64,000 nt of DNA from Aeromicrobium sp. IC_218. Lineage in GTDB: Bacteria > Actinomycetota > Actinomycetes > Propionibacteriales > Nocardioidaceae. This document shows positions 42,780 through 50,743 of this stretch, piece after piece. The notes below the pieces were generated by a model, which worked only from the letters and a program-made list of their open reading frames with translations, made no database searches and had not been told where the DNA came from. The DNA lies in contig NZ_SJXM01000007.1 in NCBI RefSeq assembly GCF_004336805.1, positions 1 to 64,000 on the forward strand, given 5' to 3'. Position 1 is the stretch's first letter. Every line of letters begins with the position of its first letter. Both the position numbers and the translations under genes were made by a program.

Positions 42780-43102
42780 GCTGCCTCCCCGGTGAGCACG
42801 TGCTCCATGGTGGTGGTGAAGTCCGCCCAGACCTTGCGCTGCGCGGCGAGAGTGGCCCGTCCTTGGTCGTTCATCCCGTAGTACTTGCGGTGCGGGCCCT
42901 CCTCGGACGGGACGACGTACGACGTCAGCGCCCCGGCGGAGTAGAGCCGGCGCAGCGTCCCGTAGACCGACGCCTCGCCCACCTCCCCGAGCCCGGCCGC
43001 CCGCAGGCGGCGCACGACGTCGTACCCGTAGCCGTCCTCCTTCTCGACCACCGCCAGCACGGCCAGGTCGAGCACGCCCTTGAGCAGCTGCGTCGCATCC
43101 AT
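42776..43102 (-). CDS. PadR-family transcriptional repressor
   Basis: A 108-residue winged-helix protein: MDATQLLKGVLDLAVLAVVE, GYGYDVVRRLRAAGLGEVGEASVYGTLRRL (recognition helix region) and the wing SYVVPSEEGPHRKYYGMNDQGR are classic PadR. The short C-terminal helix marks subfamily 2. It probably represses its own operon with the HAAS membrane protein, translationally coupled (ATGA). The ATG at 43102 follows TACCGT by 7 nt (leaderless), so its operator likely overlaps that promoter. Confidence 0.93.
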   Translation of the reverse strand: MDATQLLKGVLDLAVLAVVEKEDGYGYDVVRRLRAAGLGEVGEASVYGTLRRLYSAGALTSYVVPSEEGPHRKYYGMNDQGRATLAAQRKVWADFTTTMEHVLTGEAA

Positions 43103-43172
43103 GCGTCGGACGGTACCACGCAGTGCGCACTACCGCGGACGAAAAGACACCGGCGAGTCCGGGCGGGACGGC

Positions 43173-44000
43173 TCAGGCGATGCGGTGGGGGTTGGCGTAG
43201 ACGTTGAAGCCGCCGCCGCGGTTGAAGCCGGCCAGCGTGACGCCGGACGACTCGGCCAGCTCGACGGCCAGCGACGACGGGGCCGAGACGGCCGAGAGCA
43301 TGGCGATGCCGGCCATGTGGGCCTTCTGGACGAGCTCGAACGAGGCCCGTCCCGACACCTGCAGCACGGTGCCGGTCAGCGGCAGGCGTCCCTGGCCCAG
43401 CGCCCACCCGACGACCTTGTCGACGGCGTTGTGCCGTCCGACGTCCTCGCGCAGGCAGAGCAGCTCGCCGGACGCGTCGAACAGGCCGGCCGCGTGGACG
43501 CCACCGGTGCGGTCGAAGACCTTCTGCTCGGTGCGCAGCAGCTCGGGCAGCCGGCCGACGAGCGCGGCCGCGAACGTCGTGTGGTCGTCGACCCGGCCGA
43601 AGTGCGCGGCCTTGTGCACGGCGTCGATCGACGCGGTGCCGCAGATGCCGCAGGCGCTGGACGTGTAGACGTGCCGCTCCATGGACGTGTCGGGCAGCGC
43701 GACGCCGGGCGCGAGCTGGACGTCGATGACGTTGTACGTCTGCAGGCCGTCCTCGTCGGTGCCGGCGCAGTAGCGCTGCGCGGCGAGGTGGTCCGGCGAG
43801 GAGATCACGCCCTCGGAGACCAGGAAGCCGGCGACGAGGTCGAAGTCGTCGCCCGGCGTCCGCATGGTGACGGTGAAGGAGCGACCCCCGAGGCGGACCT
43901 CGAGCGGCTCCTCGGCGGCCAGCACGTCCTCGCGACGGCTGACCGTGCCGTCGGGCCGGTGCCGCTGGACGCGCACCCGGCGGGTCACGCGGCCGGCCAC
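43173..44000 (-). CDS. fdhD: Formate dehydrogenase accessory sulfurtransferase
   Basis: Transfers sulfur from a cysteine desulfurase to the molybdenum cofactor before its insertion into formate dehydrogenase. The 275 residues include EEPLEVRLGG, TPGDDFDLVAGFLVSEGV, the catalytic cysteine pair SSACGICGT, LREDVGRHNAVDKVVGWAL and SGRASFELVQKAHMAG. GTG start at 44000 lies two bases beyond the DUF6457 stop, in an operon with mobA. No formate dehydrogenase gene is in this window, so it acts on an enzyme encoded elsewhere. Confidence 0.95.
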   Translation of the reverse strand: MAGRVTRRVRVQRHRPDGTVSRREDVLAAEEPLEVRLGGRSFTVTMRTPGDDFDLVAGFLVSEGVISSPDHLAAQRYCAGTDEDGLQTYNVIDVQLAPGVALPDTSMERHVYTSSACGICGTASIDAVHKAAHFGRVDDHTTFAAALVGRLPELLRTEQKVFDRTGGVHAAGLFDASGELLCLREDVGRHNAVDKVVGWALGQGRLPLTGTVLQVSGRASFELVQKAHMAGIAMLSAVSAPSSLAVELAESSGVTLAGFNRGGGFNVYANPHRIA

Positions 44001-44001
44001 G

Positions 44002-44253
44002 TCACTCCTCCCCGAGACGGTCGATGAGCGCCTCGGCGCGGGCGACCGCGTCGGCGACGTCGGCGTCCTTGGCCCCGGCCCGGCCCGCGGCCAGCCCGAC
44101 CAGGAAGGTCGTCAACGGGGCCGCCGGGCGCACGATGCCGTGCGCGGCGTCGGCGGCCAGGTCGAGCACCTGCTCGACGTCGACGGCGTCCGGCTCGAGA
44201 CCGAGCTCGGCGGCCAGGGACGCGGCCCACTGCTCCAGGGAGATGTCGCTCAT
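44002..44253 (-). CDS. DUF6457 domain protein of the molybdenum-cofactor operon
   Basis: An 83-residue helical protein (ISLEQWAASLAAELGLEPDAV, VLDLAADAAHGIVRPAAPLTTFLVGLAAGRAG-type segments) resembling DUF6457 proteins, which are repeatedly encoded between mobA and fdhD in actinobacteria; sequence similar to the C-terminal part of some MobA fusions. Function unknown, presumably in cofactor handling. ATG at 44253 overlaps the mobA stop by 4 bp; a longer frame from 44289 is inside mobA. Confidence 0.8.
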   Translation of the reverse strand: MSDISLEQWAASLAAELGLEPDAVDVEQVLDLAADAAHGIVRPAAPLTTFLVGLAAGRAGAKDADVADAVARAEALIDRLGEE

Positions 44254-44813
44254 CCGTGGTCTCCTCTCGCTCTCTCGAGATCGTGCCACGTGTCGACGTC
44301 CTGCGTCAGACGAGCCGGCAGCGGCTGCTCGGCCAGGTCGAGCGGGGCCAGGAGGCGGCGCAGCGGGGCGCCGTCCAGGTCGCCCGCGTCATGCGCCGCG
44401 GACCGCAGCGCCGCGGCCCGCACCAGGCACAGCAGGTGCTGGCGGTGGCCGGTCTCGTCGAGGGCCACGACGCCGTCGGGCCCCCGGTCGGCGGCGAGCA
44501 GGGCGGGGACGGCGTCCACGGCTCGCGGCAGGTCGCAGGCGAGCAGCAGCACCCACGGCGCCTCGACGAGGGCGAGCCCGGCGCCCACGGCCGCCGCCGG
44601 CCCGGCGAACGGCGGGTCCTCGCGCGTCACCAGCAGGCCGGGACGCGGCGCGACGTCACCGACCACGACGACCCGCTCGCAGGAGCGGACGGCCTCCAGC
44701 ACGCCGTCGAGCAGCGTGCGGCCGTCGACCTCCAGGGCCCCTTTGTCGACGCCGCCGAGCCGCGTCCCCCGCCCACCGGCGAGGACGACCGCGTCGACGG
44801 CGCCGGCGCTCAC
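44250..44813 (-). CDS. mobA: Molybdenum cofactor guanylyltransferase
   Basis: Attaches GMP to molybdopterin to form the bis-MGD cofactor used by formate dehydrogenase-type enzymes. The 187 residues start with the nucleotidyltransferase signature VVLAGGRGTRLGGVDKGALE, followed by GPAAAVGAGLALV and LLACDLPRAVDAV (metal-binding Asp). It is slightly short but complete. GTG start at 44813 overlaps the stop of the DinB-like gene upstream by 4 bp, so four genes (DinB-like, mobA, DUF6457, fdhD) form one coupled operon. Confidence 0.92.
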   Translation of the reverse strand: MSAGAVDAVVLAGGRGTRLGGVDKGALEVDGRTLLDGVLEAVRSCERVVVVGDVAPRPGLLVTREDPPFAGPAAAVGAGLALVEAPWVLLLACDLPRAVDAVPALLAADRGPDGVVALDETGHRQHLLCLVRAAALRSAAHDAGDLDGAPLRRLLAPLDLAEQPLPARLTQDVDTWHDLERARGDHG

Positions 44814-45334
44814 TGGTCGGCGCGGACGTCGTGCAGGTGGTGCTCGAGGTCGTGCCAGAAGTACTGCGCGAGCGTGGCCACGGTGAACACCGAGCCGTTG
44901 CTGCGGCGCCCCGTCCGGTCCCAGGCGTCGTCGGGCACCGACTCGAACGACGCGGCGGCCAGCTCGGCCGCGGCCGCCAGCTGCGGCAGGACCGTGGCTG
45001 CGTGCTGCGCGGCGTAGTCCTGCTCCATCGCGGTGGCGTCCTGGTCCCAGTTGGCGAACGTGGGGTCGTCCTGCGTGAGCATGAGCGCGACCCGCTCGGA
45101 GAAGAGCGTGAACACGTCGCGCACGTGGCAGGCGTACTCGACGACCGACCACGTGCTCTCGTCCGGACGCTCGGCCGCGTCGCCGCGCTCGAGCGCCAGC
45201 TGCCAGCGCGGGACGCTCTGGCGCACCAGCCCCGCGACCTCGCGCGGGTCGAGCCGCGCCGGGTCGAAGCCGCACTCGGGGCAGGGCTCGGACAGGACCC
45301 AGGTCCAGTCCTTGGAGTCGGGGGTGATCGCCAT
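44810..45334 (-). CDS. DinB-superfamily metal-binding protein
   Basis: A 174-residue four-helix-bundle protein. An unusual N-terminal zinc-knuckle-like stretch (CPECGFDPARLDPREV) is followed by TWSVVEYACHVRDVFTLFSERV with one histidine ligand and, near the C-terminus, LAQYFWHDLEHHLHDV with further histidines, the DinB_2 metal triad. Thiol transfer or detoxification with mycothiol is the usual suggestion for the fold; here it heads the molybdenum-cofactor operon. ATG at 45334 follows TAGGGT by 6 nt (leaderless). Confidence 0.85.
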   Translation of the reverse strand: MAITPDSKDWTWVLSEPCPECGFDPARLDPREVAGLVRQSVPRWQLALERGDAAERPDESTWSVVEYACHVRDVFTLFSERVALMLTQDDPTFANWDQDATAMEQDYAAQHAATVLPQLAAAAELAAASFESVPDDAWDRTGRRSNGSVFTVATLAQYFWHDLEHHLHDVRADQ

Positions 45335-45371
45335 GGCCAGACCCTACGACAGCCGCCGGTAGGCTGCTCCG

Positions 45372-46079
45372 GTGTCCGAAGCGCTCCCCTACCGCACCGA
45401 GCCGGTCTCCTTCACCCGCCGCGGCGGCCGCCTGAACGAGCGCCAGCAGAGCGCCTGGGACGAGCTGGCCGGCCGCTACGTGCTGGACGTGCCGCGCATC
45501 GGCCCGAGCACGTCCGTCGACCCGGCCCACGAGCTCGACGTCGAGGCGACGTTCGGGCGCGAGGCGCCGCTGGTGGTCGAGATCGGGAGCGGACGCGGCG
45601 AGGCCGTCGTCGCCGCGGCCCAGGAGCGTCCCGACCACGACTTCCTGGCCCTCGAGGTCTACAAGCCCGGCGTCGCCCAGACCCTCGTGCAGGTGCGCCA
45701 GCACCGGCTCACCAACGTCCGGCTGGCCATCGTCAACGCGGCCGAGGCCCTGGCCACGATGGTCCCGGCCGAGCGGGCCGACGAGGTGTGGGTGTTCTTC
45801 CCCGACCCGTGGCACAAGAAGCGCCACCACAAGCGACGCCTGGTCGACGACTCGTTCCTGCCGCTGGTGCGGCGGGTGCTGCGGCCGGGCGGCACGCTGC
45901 GCCTGGCGACCGACTGGCTCGACTACGCCGAGCAGATGGACGAGGTGCTCGCGCGCGCCGAGGGCTTCGACCACGCCGGGCGCACCGAGCGCTTCGCCGG
46001 GCGCACGGTCACGCGCTTCGAGACGAAGGGCACGACCGTCGGACGCGACATCTGGGACTTGACGGCGACGCGTCGCTAG
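45372..46079 (+). CDS. trmB: tRNA (guanine-N7-)-methyltransferase
   Basis: Makes m7G46 in the variable loop of tRNAs. The 235 residues include the SAM motif VVEIGSGRGEAVV, ALEVYKPG, NAAEAL and the family signature WVFFPDPWHKKRHHKRRLV, with LRLATDWLDYAE and the C-terminal RFETKG. N-terminal residues RRGGRLNERQQSAWDELAGRYVL-like segment is typical. GTG start at 45372 lies 6 nt behind TAGGCT (45360-45365), so leaderless, and is divergent from the DinB-like gene with 37 bp between start codons. Confidence 0.95.
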   Translation: MSEALPYRTEPVSFTRRGGRLNERQQSAWDELAGRYVLDVPRIGPSTSVDPAHELDVEATFGREAPLVVEIGSGRGEAVVAAAQERPDHDFLALEVYKPGVAQTLVQVRQHRLTNVRLAIVNAAEALATMVPAERADEVWVFFPDPWHKKRHHKRRLVDDSFLPLVRRVLRPGGTLRLATDWLDYAEQMDEVLARAEGFDHAGRTERFAGRTVTRFETKGTTVGRDIWDLTATRR

Positions 46080-46088
46080 GCTGTGCCC

Positions 46089-46481
46089 GTGCCTGAGCCC
46101 ACCACCGCCGAGATGCTCGGCATCGGCGAGGGGTACGCCGTCTGGGTGGTCGGCGGCTCCCTCGAGACCGACAGCCTGCTCGACCCGCTGCCCGAGGGCG
46201 CCTTCGTCATCGAGGAGCCCGAGGACGACGGCGACCCGAGCGAGCGCGCCGACGCCGCCGTGCTGGTCGCCGACGGCCAGGCCGACCTGCGCCGGCTGCT
46301 CGACGACACCCTGTCCGAGCTGGGCTCGGTCGAGCCGGTCTGGATCGTCTACCCCGACGACGGCTACGGCACCATGACGCCCGAGGACGTGTACGACGTC
46401 CTGGACGAGTTCGCGTGGGCGGCCTACGAGCACCACCGCCTCGGCGGCGCCTGGTCGGCCATGCGCATCGCCCAGCTCTGA
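46089..46481 (+). CDS. DUF3052 family protein
   Basis: A 130-residue acidic protein with MLGIGEGYAVWVVGG, LLDPLPEGAFVIEEPEDDG, AAVLVADGQADL and WIVYPDDGYGTMTPEDV, a pattern of DUF3052, which is widespread in actinobacteria and of unknown function. The GTG at 46089 is taken as start because it is 6 nt behind TAGGCT (46077-46082). The TAG in that box is at the same time the trmB stop codon. A GTG two codons upstream would lie at +1. Confidence 0.85.
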   Translation: MPEPTTAEMLGIGEGYAVWVVGGSLETDSLLDPLPEGAFVIEEPEDDGDPSERADAAVLVADGQADLRRLLDDTLSELGSVEPVWIVYPDDGYGTMTPEDVYDVLDEFAWAAYEHHRLGGAWSAMRIAQL

Positions 46482-46509
46482 GCGTTCGGCGGACCCTAGG
46501 GTGGCCCCC

Positions 46510-47295
46510 ATGACCCCGGCCGAGCCGTCCCCCGGCGCGCACCACGTGCAGTCGCTGGAGCGCGGCCTGGCCGTCATCACCGCGTTCGACCGCGACCACC
46601 CGGCCATGACGCTCACCGAGGTCGCGCAGCGCACCGGACTCAGCCGCGCGACCGCCCGGCGGTTCCTGCTCACGCTCGTCGACCTGGGCTTCGTCCGGCT
46701 CGACGGCACCCGGTTCTCGCTGACGCCCCAGGTGCTGCGCCTGGGCACGGCGTACCTGAGCGGGCTCGACCTGCCGCAGATCGCCCAGCCGCACCTGGAG
46801 CGGCTCAGCGCCGCGCTGCACGAGTCGACGTCCGCCGCGGTGCTCGACGGCACCGACATCGTGTACGTCGCGCGGGTGAGCACGCGGCGCATCATGTCGG
46901 TCGGCATCACCGTGGGCACCCGGTTCCCCGCGCACGCCACGTCCATGGGCCGTGTGCTGCTCGCCCACCTGGAGCCGGACGCGCTGGACGCGTACTTTGC
47001 CGCGGCCGAGCTGACCGCCCTCACCGACGCCACGGTGCACGACGAGGCGACGCTGCGCGACGCGCTGGCGCAGGTGCGGGCCCAGGGCTGGGCCAGCGTC
47101 GAGCAGGAGCTCGAGCCGGGCCTGGCCTCGGTCGCCGCTCCCCTGCACGACGCCGACGGCCGGGTCGTGGCGGCGGTCAACGTCTCGGCGACCTACGCCG
47201 GACGCTCGCTGCCCGAGTCGTACCGGTCCGAGCTGCTGGCCGCGGCCGCGGCGATCTCGGCCGACCTCGCGGTCGCCCCGCACGCCGTCGTCTGA
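46510..47295 (+). CDS. IclR-family transcriptional regulator (PcaR/PobR-like)
   Basis: A 261-residue regulator with an N-terminal winged helix (VQSLERGLAVITAFD, MTLTEVAQRTGLSRATARRFLLTL) and a C-terminal IclR effector domain (LHESTSAAVLDGTDIVYVARV, ATSMGRVLLAHL, AAPLHDADGRVVAAVNVS). The sequence resembles regulators of protocatechuate and beta-ketoadipate genes, and the next three genes are the terminal enzymes of that pathway, so beta-ketoadipate is a likely effector. ATG at 46510 follows TAGGGT by 7 nt (leaderless). It is codirectional with the pathway genes, 89 bp apart. Confidence 0.92.
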   Translation: MTPAEPSPGAHHVQSLERGLAVITAFDRDHPAMTLTEVAQRTGLSRATARRFLLTLVDLGFVRLDGTRFSLTPQVLRLGTAYLSGLDLPQIAQPHLERLSAALHESTSAAVLDGTDIVYVARVSTRRIMSVGITVGTRFPAHATSMGRVLLAHLEPDALDAYFAAAELTALTDATVHDEATLRDALAQVRAQGWASVEQELEPGLASVAAPLHDADGRVVAAVNVSATYAGRSLPESYRSELLAAAAAISADLAVAPHAVV

Positions 47296-47321
47296 CCCTG
47301 GCCCGCAGGCCCCCGGCTTGG

Positions 47322-47379
47322 TAGGCTTGCGTTCGCACAGCAAACACTTGTTCGCATCGTGAACTTCTCCTCCAGGAGG
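47322..47379 (+). promoter_or_regulatory. Promoter, putative IclR/PcaR operator and RBS of the pcaF operon
   Basis: TAGGCT at 47322-47327 is a -10 box. Just downstream lie GTTCGCAC (47331-47338) and an inverted repeat GTTCGC-ATC-GTGAAC (47350-47364). AGGAGG at 47374-47379 is the ribosome site. The repeated GTTCGC half-sites resemble those bound by PcaR-type IclR regulators and lie over the expected start of transcription. Confidence 0.6.
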
Positions 47380-47384
47380 AACCC

Positions 47385-48572
47385 ATGGCCTACGTGTACG
47401 CGGCCGCCCGCACCCCGTTCGGCAAGTTCAACGGCGCCCTGGCCGGCGTCCGTCCCGACGACCTGGCCGCCACCGCGCTGAGCGGCGTGCTGGCCAAGGC
47501 CCCCGACCTCGACCCGGCCCGCATCGACGACGTGCTGTGGGGCAACGCCAACGGCGCCGGCGAGGACAACCGCAACGTCGGACGCATGGCCGTCCTGCTC
47601 GCCGGGCTGCCGACGTCCGTCCCCGCGACGTCCATCAACCGGCTGTGCGGCTCGAGCCTCGACGCGGTCATCCAGGCCTCCCGCGCGGTCGACACCGGTG
47701 ACGCGGACGTCGTGGTGGCCGGTGGCGTGGAGTCCATGACCCGCGCGCCGTGGGTGCTGCCCAAGCCGTCCCGCGCGTTCCCGGCCGGCGACACGACCGC
47801 CGTCTCCACGACGCTCGGCTGGCGCCTGGTCAACCCGCGCATGCCGAAGGAGTGGACGATCTCGCTCGGCGAGTGCAACGAGCAGCTGGCCGAGGCCAAC
47901 GGCATCAGCCGCGAGCGCCAGGACGCGTTCGCCGCCCGCTCGCACGAGCTCGCCGCGAAGGCCTGGGACGACGGCTTCTACGCCGACCTGGCCGTGGCCG
48001 TCGAGGGCGTCGAGCTCGACCGCGACGAGAGCATCCGCCCCGGCACCACGGTCAAGAAGCTCGCCGGCCTCAAGCCCGCCTTCCGGCCCGACGGCAGCAT
48101 CACCGCCGGCAACGCCTCGCCGCTCAACGACGGCGCGTCCGCGGTCGTCATCGGCTCCGAGGCCGCGTCGGCGACGCTCGGGCTCGAGCCGCTGGCCCGC
48201 ATCGCCGGGCGCGGCGTGCACGCGCTCGACCCGACCGAGTTCGGCTTCGCGCCGGTCGAGGCGGCCAACGCGGCGCTGCGCCGGGCCGGCATCTCATGGT
48301 CCGACATCGGCGCGGTCGAGCTGAACGAGGCCTTCGCCGCCCAGTCGCTGGCCTGCGTGGACGCCTGGGACGTCGACCCCGAGATCGTCAACACCCGCGG
48401 CGGCGCGATCGCCATCGGCCACCCGCTCGGCGCGTCCGGCGCCCGCGTGGTCGGCACGCTCGCCCACGTCCTGCGCGAGCGCAAGCAGCGCTGGGGCGTC
48501 GCAGGCATCTGCATCGGCGTCGGCCAGGGCCTGGCCGTCGTCCTCGAGAACACCGCGGCGGACGCCCGATGA
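47385..48572 (+). CDS. pcaF: Acetyl-CoA acyltransferase, probable beta-ketoadipyl-CoA thiolase
   Basis: Cleaves 3-oxoadipyl-CoA with CoA to succinyl-CoA and acetyl-CoA. The 395-residue thiolase has the acylating cysteine in INRLCGSSLDAVIQA, AGGVESMTRAPWV, the ELNEAFAAQSLAC motif, and the C-terminal NTRGGAIAIGHPLGASGARV and GVAGICIGVGQGLAVV with the second cysteine. The two following CoA-transferase genes and the PcaR-like regulator favour the beta-ketoadipate role over general acetoacetyl-CoA metabolism. It overlaps the next gene (ATGA). First structural gene of a three-gene operon. Confidence 0.92.
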   Translation: MAYVYAAARTPFGKFNGALAGVRPDDLAATALSGVLAKAPDLDPARIDDVLWGNANGAGEDNRNVGRMAVLLAGLPTSVPATSINRLCGSSLDAVIQASRAVDTGDADVVVAGGVESMTRAPWVLPKPSRAFPAGDTTAVSTTLGWRLVNPRMPKEWTISLGECNEQLAEANGISRERQDAFAARSHELAAKAWDDGFYADLAVAVEGVELDRDESIRPGTTVKKLAGLKPAFRPDGSITAGNASPLNDGASAVVIGSEAASATLGLEPLARIAGRGVHALDPTEFGFAPVEAANAALRRAGISWSDIGAVELNEAFAAQSLACVDAWDVDPEIVNTRGGAIAIGHPLGASGARVVGTLAHVLRERKQRWGVAGICIGVGQGLAVVLENTAADAR

Positions 48573-49264
48573 CGCGGGCGACGGTGCTCGACACGGCGCG
48601 CGAGGCCGTGGACGGGATCGAGGACGGCTCGACGGTGCTGGTCGGCGGCTTCGGCCTGGCCGGCATGCCGTTCGACCTGATCGAGGCGCTCATCGATCAG
48701 GGCGCGAAGGACCTCACCGTGGTCAGCAACAACGCCGGCAACGGCGAGTGGGGGCTGGCCGCGCTGCTGAAGGCGGGCCGCGTCCGCAAGGTCGTCTGCT
48801 CCTTCCCGCGGCAGAGCGACTCGTACGTCTTCGACGAGCTGTACCGCTCGGGGAGGATCGAGCTCGAGGTCGTCCCGCAGGGCAACCTGGCCGAGCGCAT
48901 GCGCGCCGCCGGTGCGGGCATCGGGGCGTTCTACTGCCCCACCGCCGTCGGCACGCCGCTGGCCGAGGGCAAGGAGGTGCGCGAGATCGACGGCCGCACC
49001 TACGTGCTGGAGATGCCGATCAAGGGCGACGTCGCGCTCATCTCGGCCCACACCGCCGACCGCATGGGCAACCTGGTCTACCGCAAGACGGCCCGGAACT
49101 TCGGGCCGGTCATGGCCACCGCGGCCACCACGGTGGTCGCCCAGGTGTCCGAGGTCGTCGAGGTCGGCACGCTCGACCCCGAGGCCGTCGTGACCCCGAG
49201 CATCTACGTCGACCGCGTGGTGCGGGTCGAGCCGCGTCACCTGCAGGTGGAAGGAGCCCGCTGA
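48569..49264 (+). CDS. pcaI: 3-oxoadipate CoA-transferase subunit A
   Basis: Moves CoA from succinyl-CoA to beta-ketoadipate together with subunit B. The 231 residues show the family-I CoA-transferase alpha pattern: VLVGGFGLAGMPFDLIEALI, LTVVSNNAGNGEWGLAALL, SFPRQSDSYVFDELY and YCPTAVGTPLAEGKE. ATG at 48569 overlaps the thiolase stop by 4 bp and the stop overlaps the next ATG by one base, so the three genes are translationally coupled. A succinyl-CoA:acetoacetate transferase (ScoA) is the main alternative; operon context favours PcaI. Confidence 0.9.
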   Translation: MTRATVLDTAREAVDGIEDGSTVLVGGFGLAGMPFDLIEALIDQGAKDLTVVSNNAGNGEWGLAALLKAGRVRKVVCSFPRQSDSYVFDELYRSGRIELEVVPQGNLAERMRAAGAGIGAFYCPTAVGTPLAEGKEVREIDGRTYVLEMPIKGDVALISAHTADRMGNLVYRKTARNFGPVMATAATTVVAQVSEVVEVGTLDPEAVVTPSIYVDRVVRVEPRHLQVEGAR

Positions 49265-49923
49265 TGAGCACGCAGGAGCACACCGACCGCGGTCCGCTGG
49301 ACCGCGACGAGCTCGCCGCCCGCGTGGCGCAGGACATCCCCGACGGCTCGTACGTGAACCTGGGCATCGGCCAGCCGACGAAGGTCGCCGACCACCTCGC
49401 GGCCGACTCCGGAGTCGTCCTGCACACCGAGAACGGCATGCTCGGCATGGGTCCGGCCGCGCAGGACGACGAGGTCGACACCGACCTCACCAACGCCGGC
49501 AAGGTGCCCGTCACCGAGCTGCCCGGCGCCGCGTACTTCCACCACGCCGACTCGTTCGCGATGATGCGCGGCGGCCACCTGGACGTCTGCGTGCTGGGCG
49601 CCTTCCAGGTCGCGGGCAACGGCGACCTGGCCAACTGGCACACCGGCGCGCCCGACGCCATCCCCGCCGTCGGCGGCGCGATGGACCTGGCCATCGGCGC
49701 CAAGGACGTGCTGGTGATGATGAGCCTGTTCGCCAAGGACGGCTCGGCCAAGATCGTGCCCGCGTGCACCTACCCGCTCACCGGCGTCGGCTGCGTCAGC
49801 CGGGTCTACACCGATCACGGCGTCTTCGCGGTGGGCCCCGACGGCGTCACCGTGCTGGAGACGTACGGCCTGTCGTTCGACGAGCTGGCCGAGCGCATGG
49901 ACGTCCCGCTGCAGCGCGCCTGA
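49264..49923 (+). CDS. pcaJ: 3-oxoadipate CoA-transferase subunit B
   Basis: Catalytic subunit carrying the glutamate that forms the CoA thioester: VVLHTENGMLGMGP. The 219 residues also show VAQDIPDGSYVNLGIGQPTKVADHL-type N-terminal sequence, LPGAAYFHHADSFAMMRGGHLD, LGAFQV and CTYPLTGVGCVSRVYTD. Length and motifs are complete. Last gene of the operon; 43 bp separate it from the GntR gene, which has its own promoter. Confidence 0.9.
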   Translation: MSTQEHTDRGPLDRDELAARVAQDIPDGSYVNLGIGQPTKVADHLAADSGVVLHTENGMLGMGPAAQDDEVDTDLTNAGKVPVTELPGAAYFHHADSFAMMRGGHLDVCVLGAFQVAGNGDLANWHTGAPDAIPAVGGAMDLAIGAKDVLVMMSLFAKDGSAKIVPACTYPLTGVGCVSRVYTDHGVFAVGPDGVTVLETYGLSFDELAERMDVPLQRA

Positions 49924-49966
49924 CGGAACGGCCCGGACGCGCGTGGGCGCCGATAGACTCGCGACC

Positions 49967-50743
49967 ATGCCTGCACGCGCTGCGTCGGCGCCCCGGCGTC
50001 CCGAGCTGCTCACGACGCACACGCGTCGCGTGCTGTTCGCCCCGCTGGACGCGCACGGGCGCGCCGAGACCGTCGCTGAGCGGCTCCGCACGGCGATCTC
50101 GCTGGGCGTCCTGGCCGAGGGCGACCTGCTGCCGCCGGAGCCCGAGCTGGCGGCGCAGTTCAACATCTCCCCCGTCACGCTCCGCGAGGCACTGAACCGC
50201 CTGCGCGACCAGGGCCTGGTCACGACCCGGCGCGGACGCGGCGGCGGCACGGTCGTCACGGCACCCACCGTGAGCCAGATCCGCGTGGCCATCGACCAGG
50301 TGCGCGCCCTCACCGCGCTCGACCTGCGCGACCTGGCCGACTGGCGCCGGGCGCTGTCGCTGGAGTCGGTGCGGCTCGCCGCGCGGCGGGCGTCCACCGA
50401 GGACGTCGCGCCGATGCCGCGCAGCGTCGAGCGGTTGCACGAGGCCGGCGACGGCATCGAGGGGCGCCGCGCCGAGAGCCGCTTCTACATCGAGCTGGGC
50501 GCCGCGTCGCAGTCGACCCGGCTCAGCACCGCCCTGATCAACGCCCAGGTGGAGTACAGCCCGGTGCTCACCCTCGTCTACCACGCGGTCGAGACGCGCG
50601 AGCACGTCGCGCGGCTGCTCGAGCCGGTGGCCGAGCACCTGCGCGAGGTGCGCGTCCGCGAGGCCGAGCAGGCCGTCACGGACGCCATCGGGTTCGTCGC
50701 CGCCCGGGCCGGCACGCTGCGCTCGAACGGATGGCAGGCATGA
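49967..50743 (+). CDS. GntR-family (FadR-like) transcriptional regulator
   Basis: A 258-residue regulator with an N-terminal winged helix (ETVAERLRTAISLGVLAEGD, PPEPELAAQFNISPVTLREAL, RLRDQGLVTTRRGRGGGTVV) and a helical FCD-like effector domain (LRDLADWRRALSLESVRLAARRAS-type helices, ESRFYIELGAASQS). The ATG at 49967 lies 7 nt behind TAGACT (49954-49959), so leaderless. It is translationally coupled to the Cache-domain gene and lies beside an amino-acid uptake and oxidation operon, which it probably regulates; the FadR-type motif found at that operon's divergent promoters supports this. Confidence 0.9.
   Translation: MPARAASAPRRPELLTTHTRRVLFAPLDAHGRAETVAERLRTAISLGVLAEGDLLPPEPELAAQFNISPVTLREALNRLRDQGLVTTRRGRGGGTVVTAPTVSQIRVAIDQVRALTALDLRDLADWRRALSLESVRLAARRASTEDVAPMPRSVERLHEAGDGIEGRRAESRFYIELGAASQSTRLSTALINAQVEYSPVLTLVYHAVETREHVARLLEPVAEHLREVRVREAEQAVTDAIGFVAARAGTLRSNGWQA

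Noticed and set aside
44250-47180. Apparent giant fusion protein ending in MobA
   Set aside because: The MobA part begins at the GTG at 44813; everything upstream is antisense to trmB, DUF3052 and the IclR gene.
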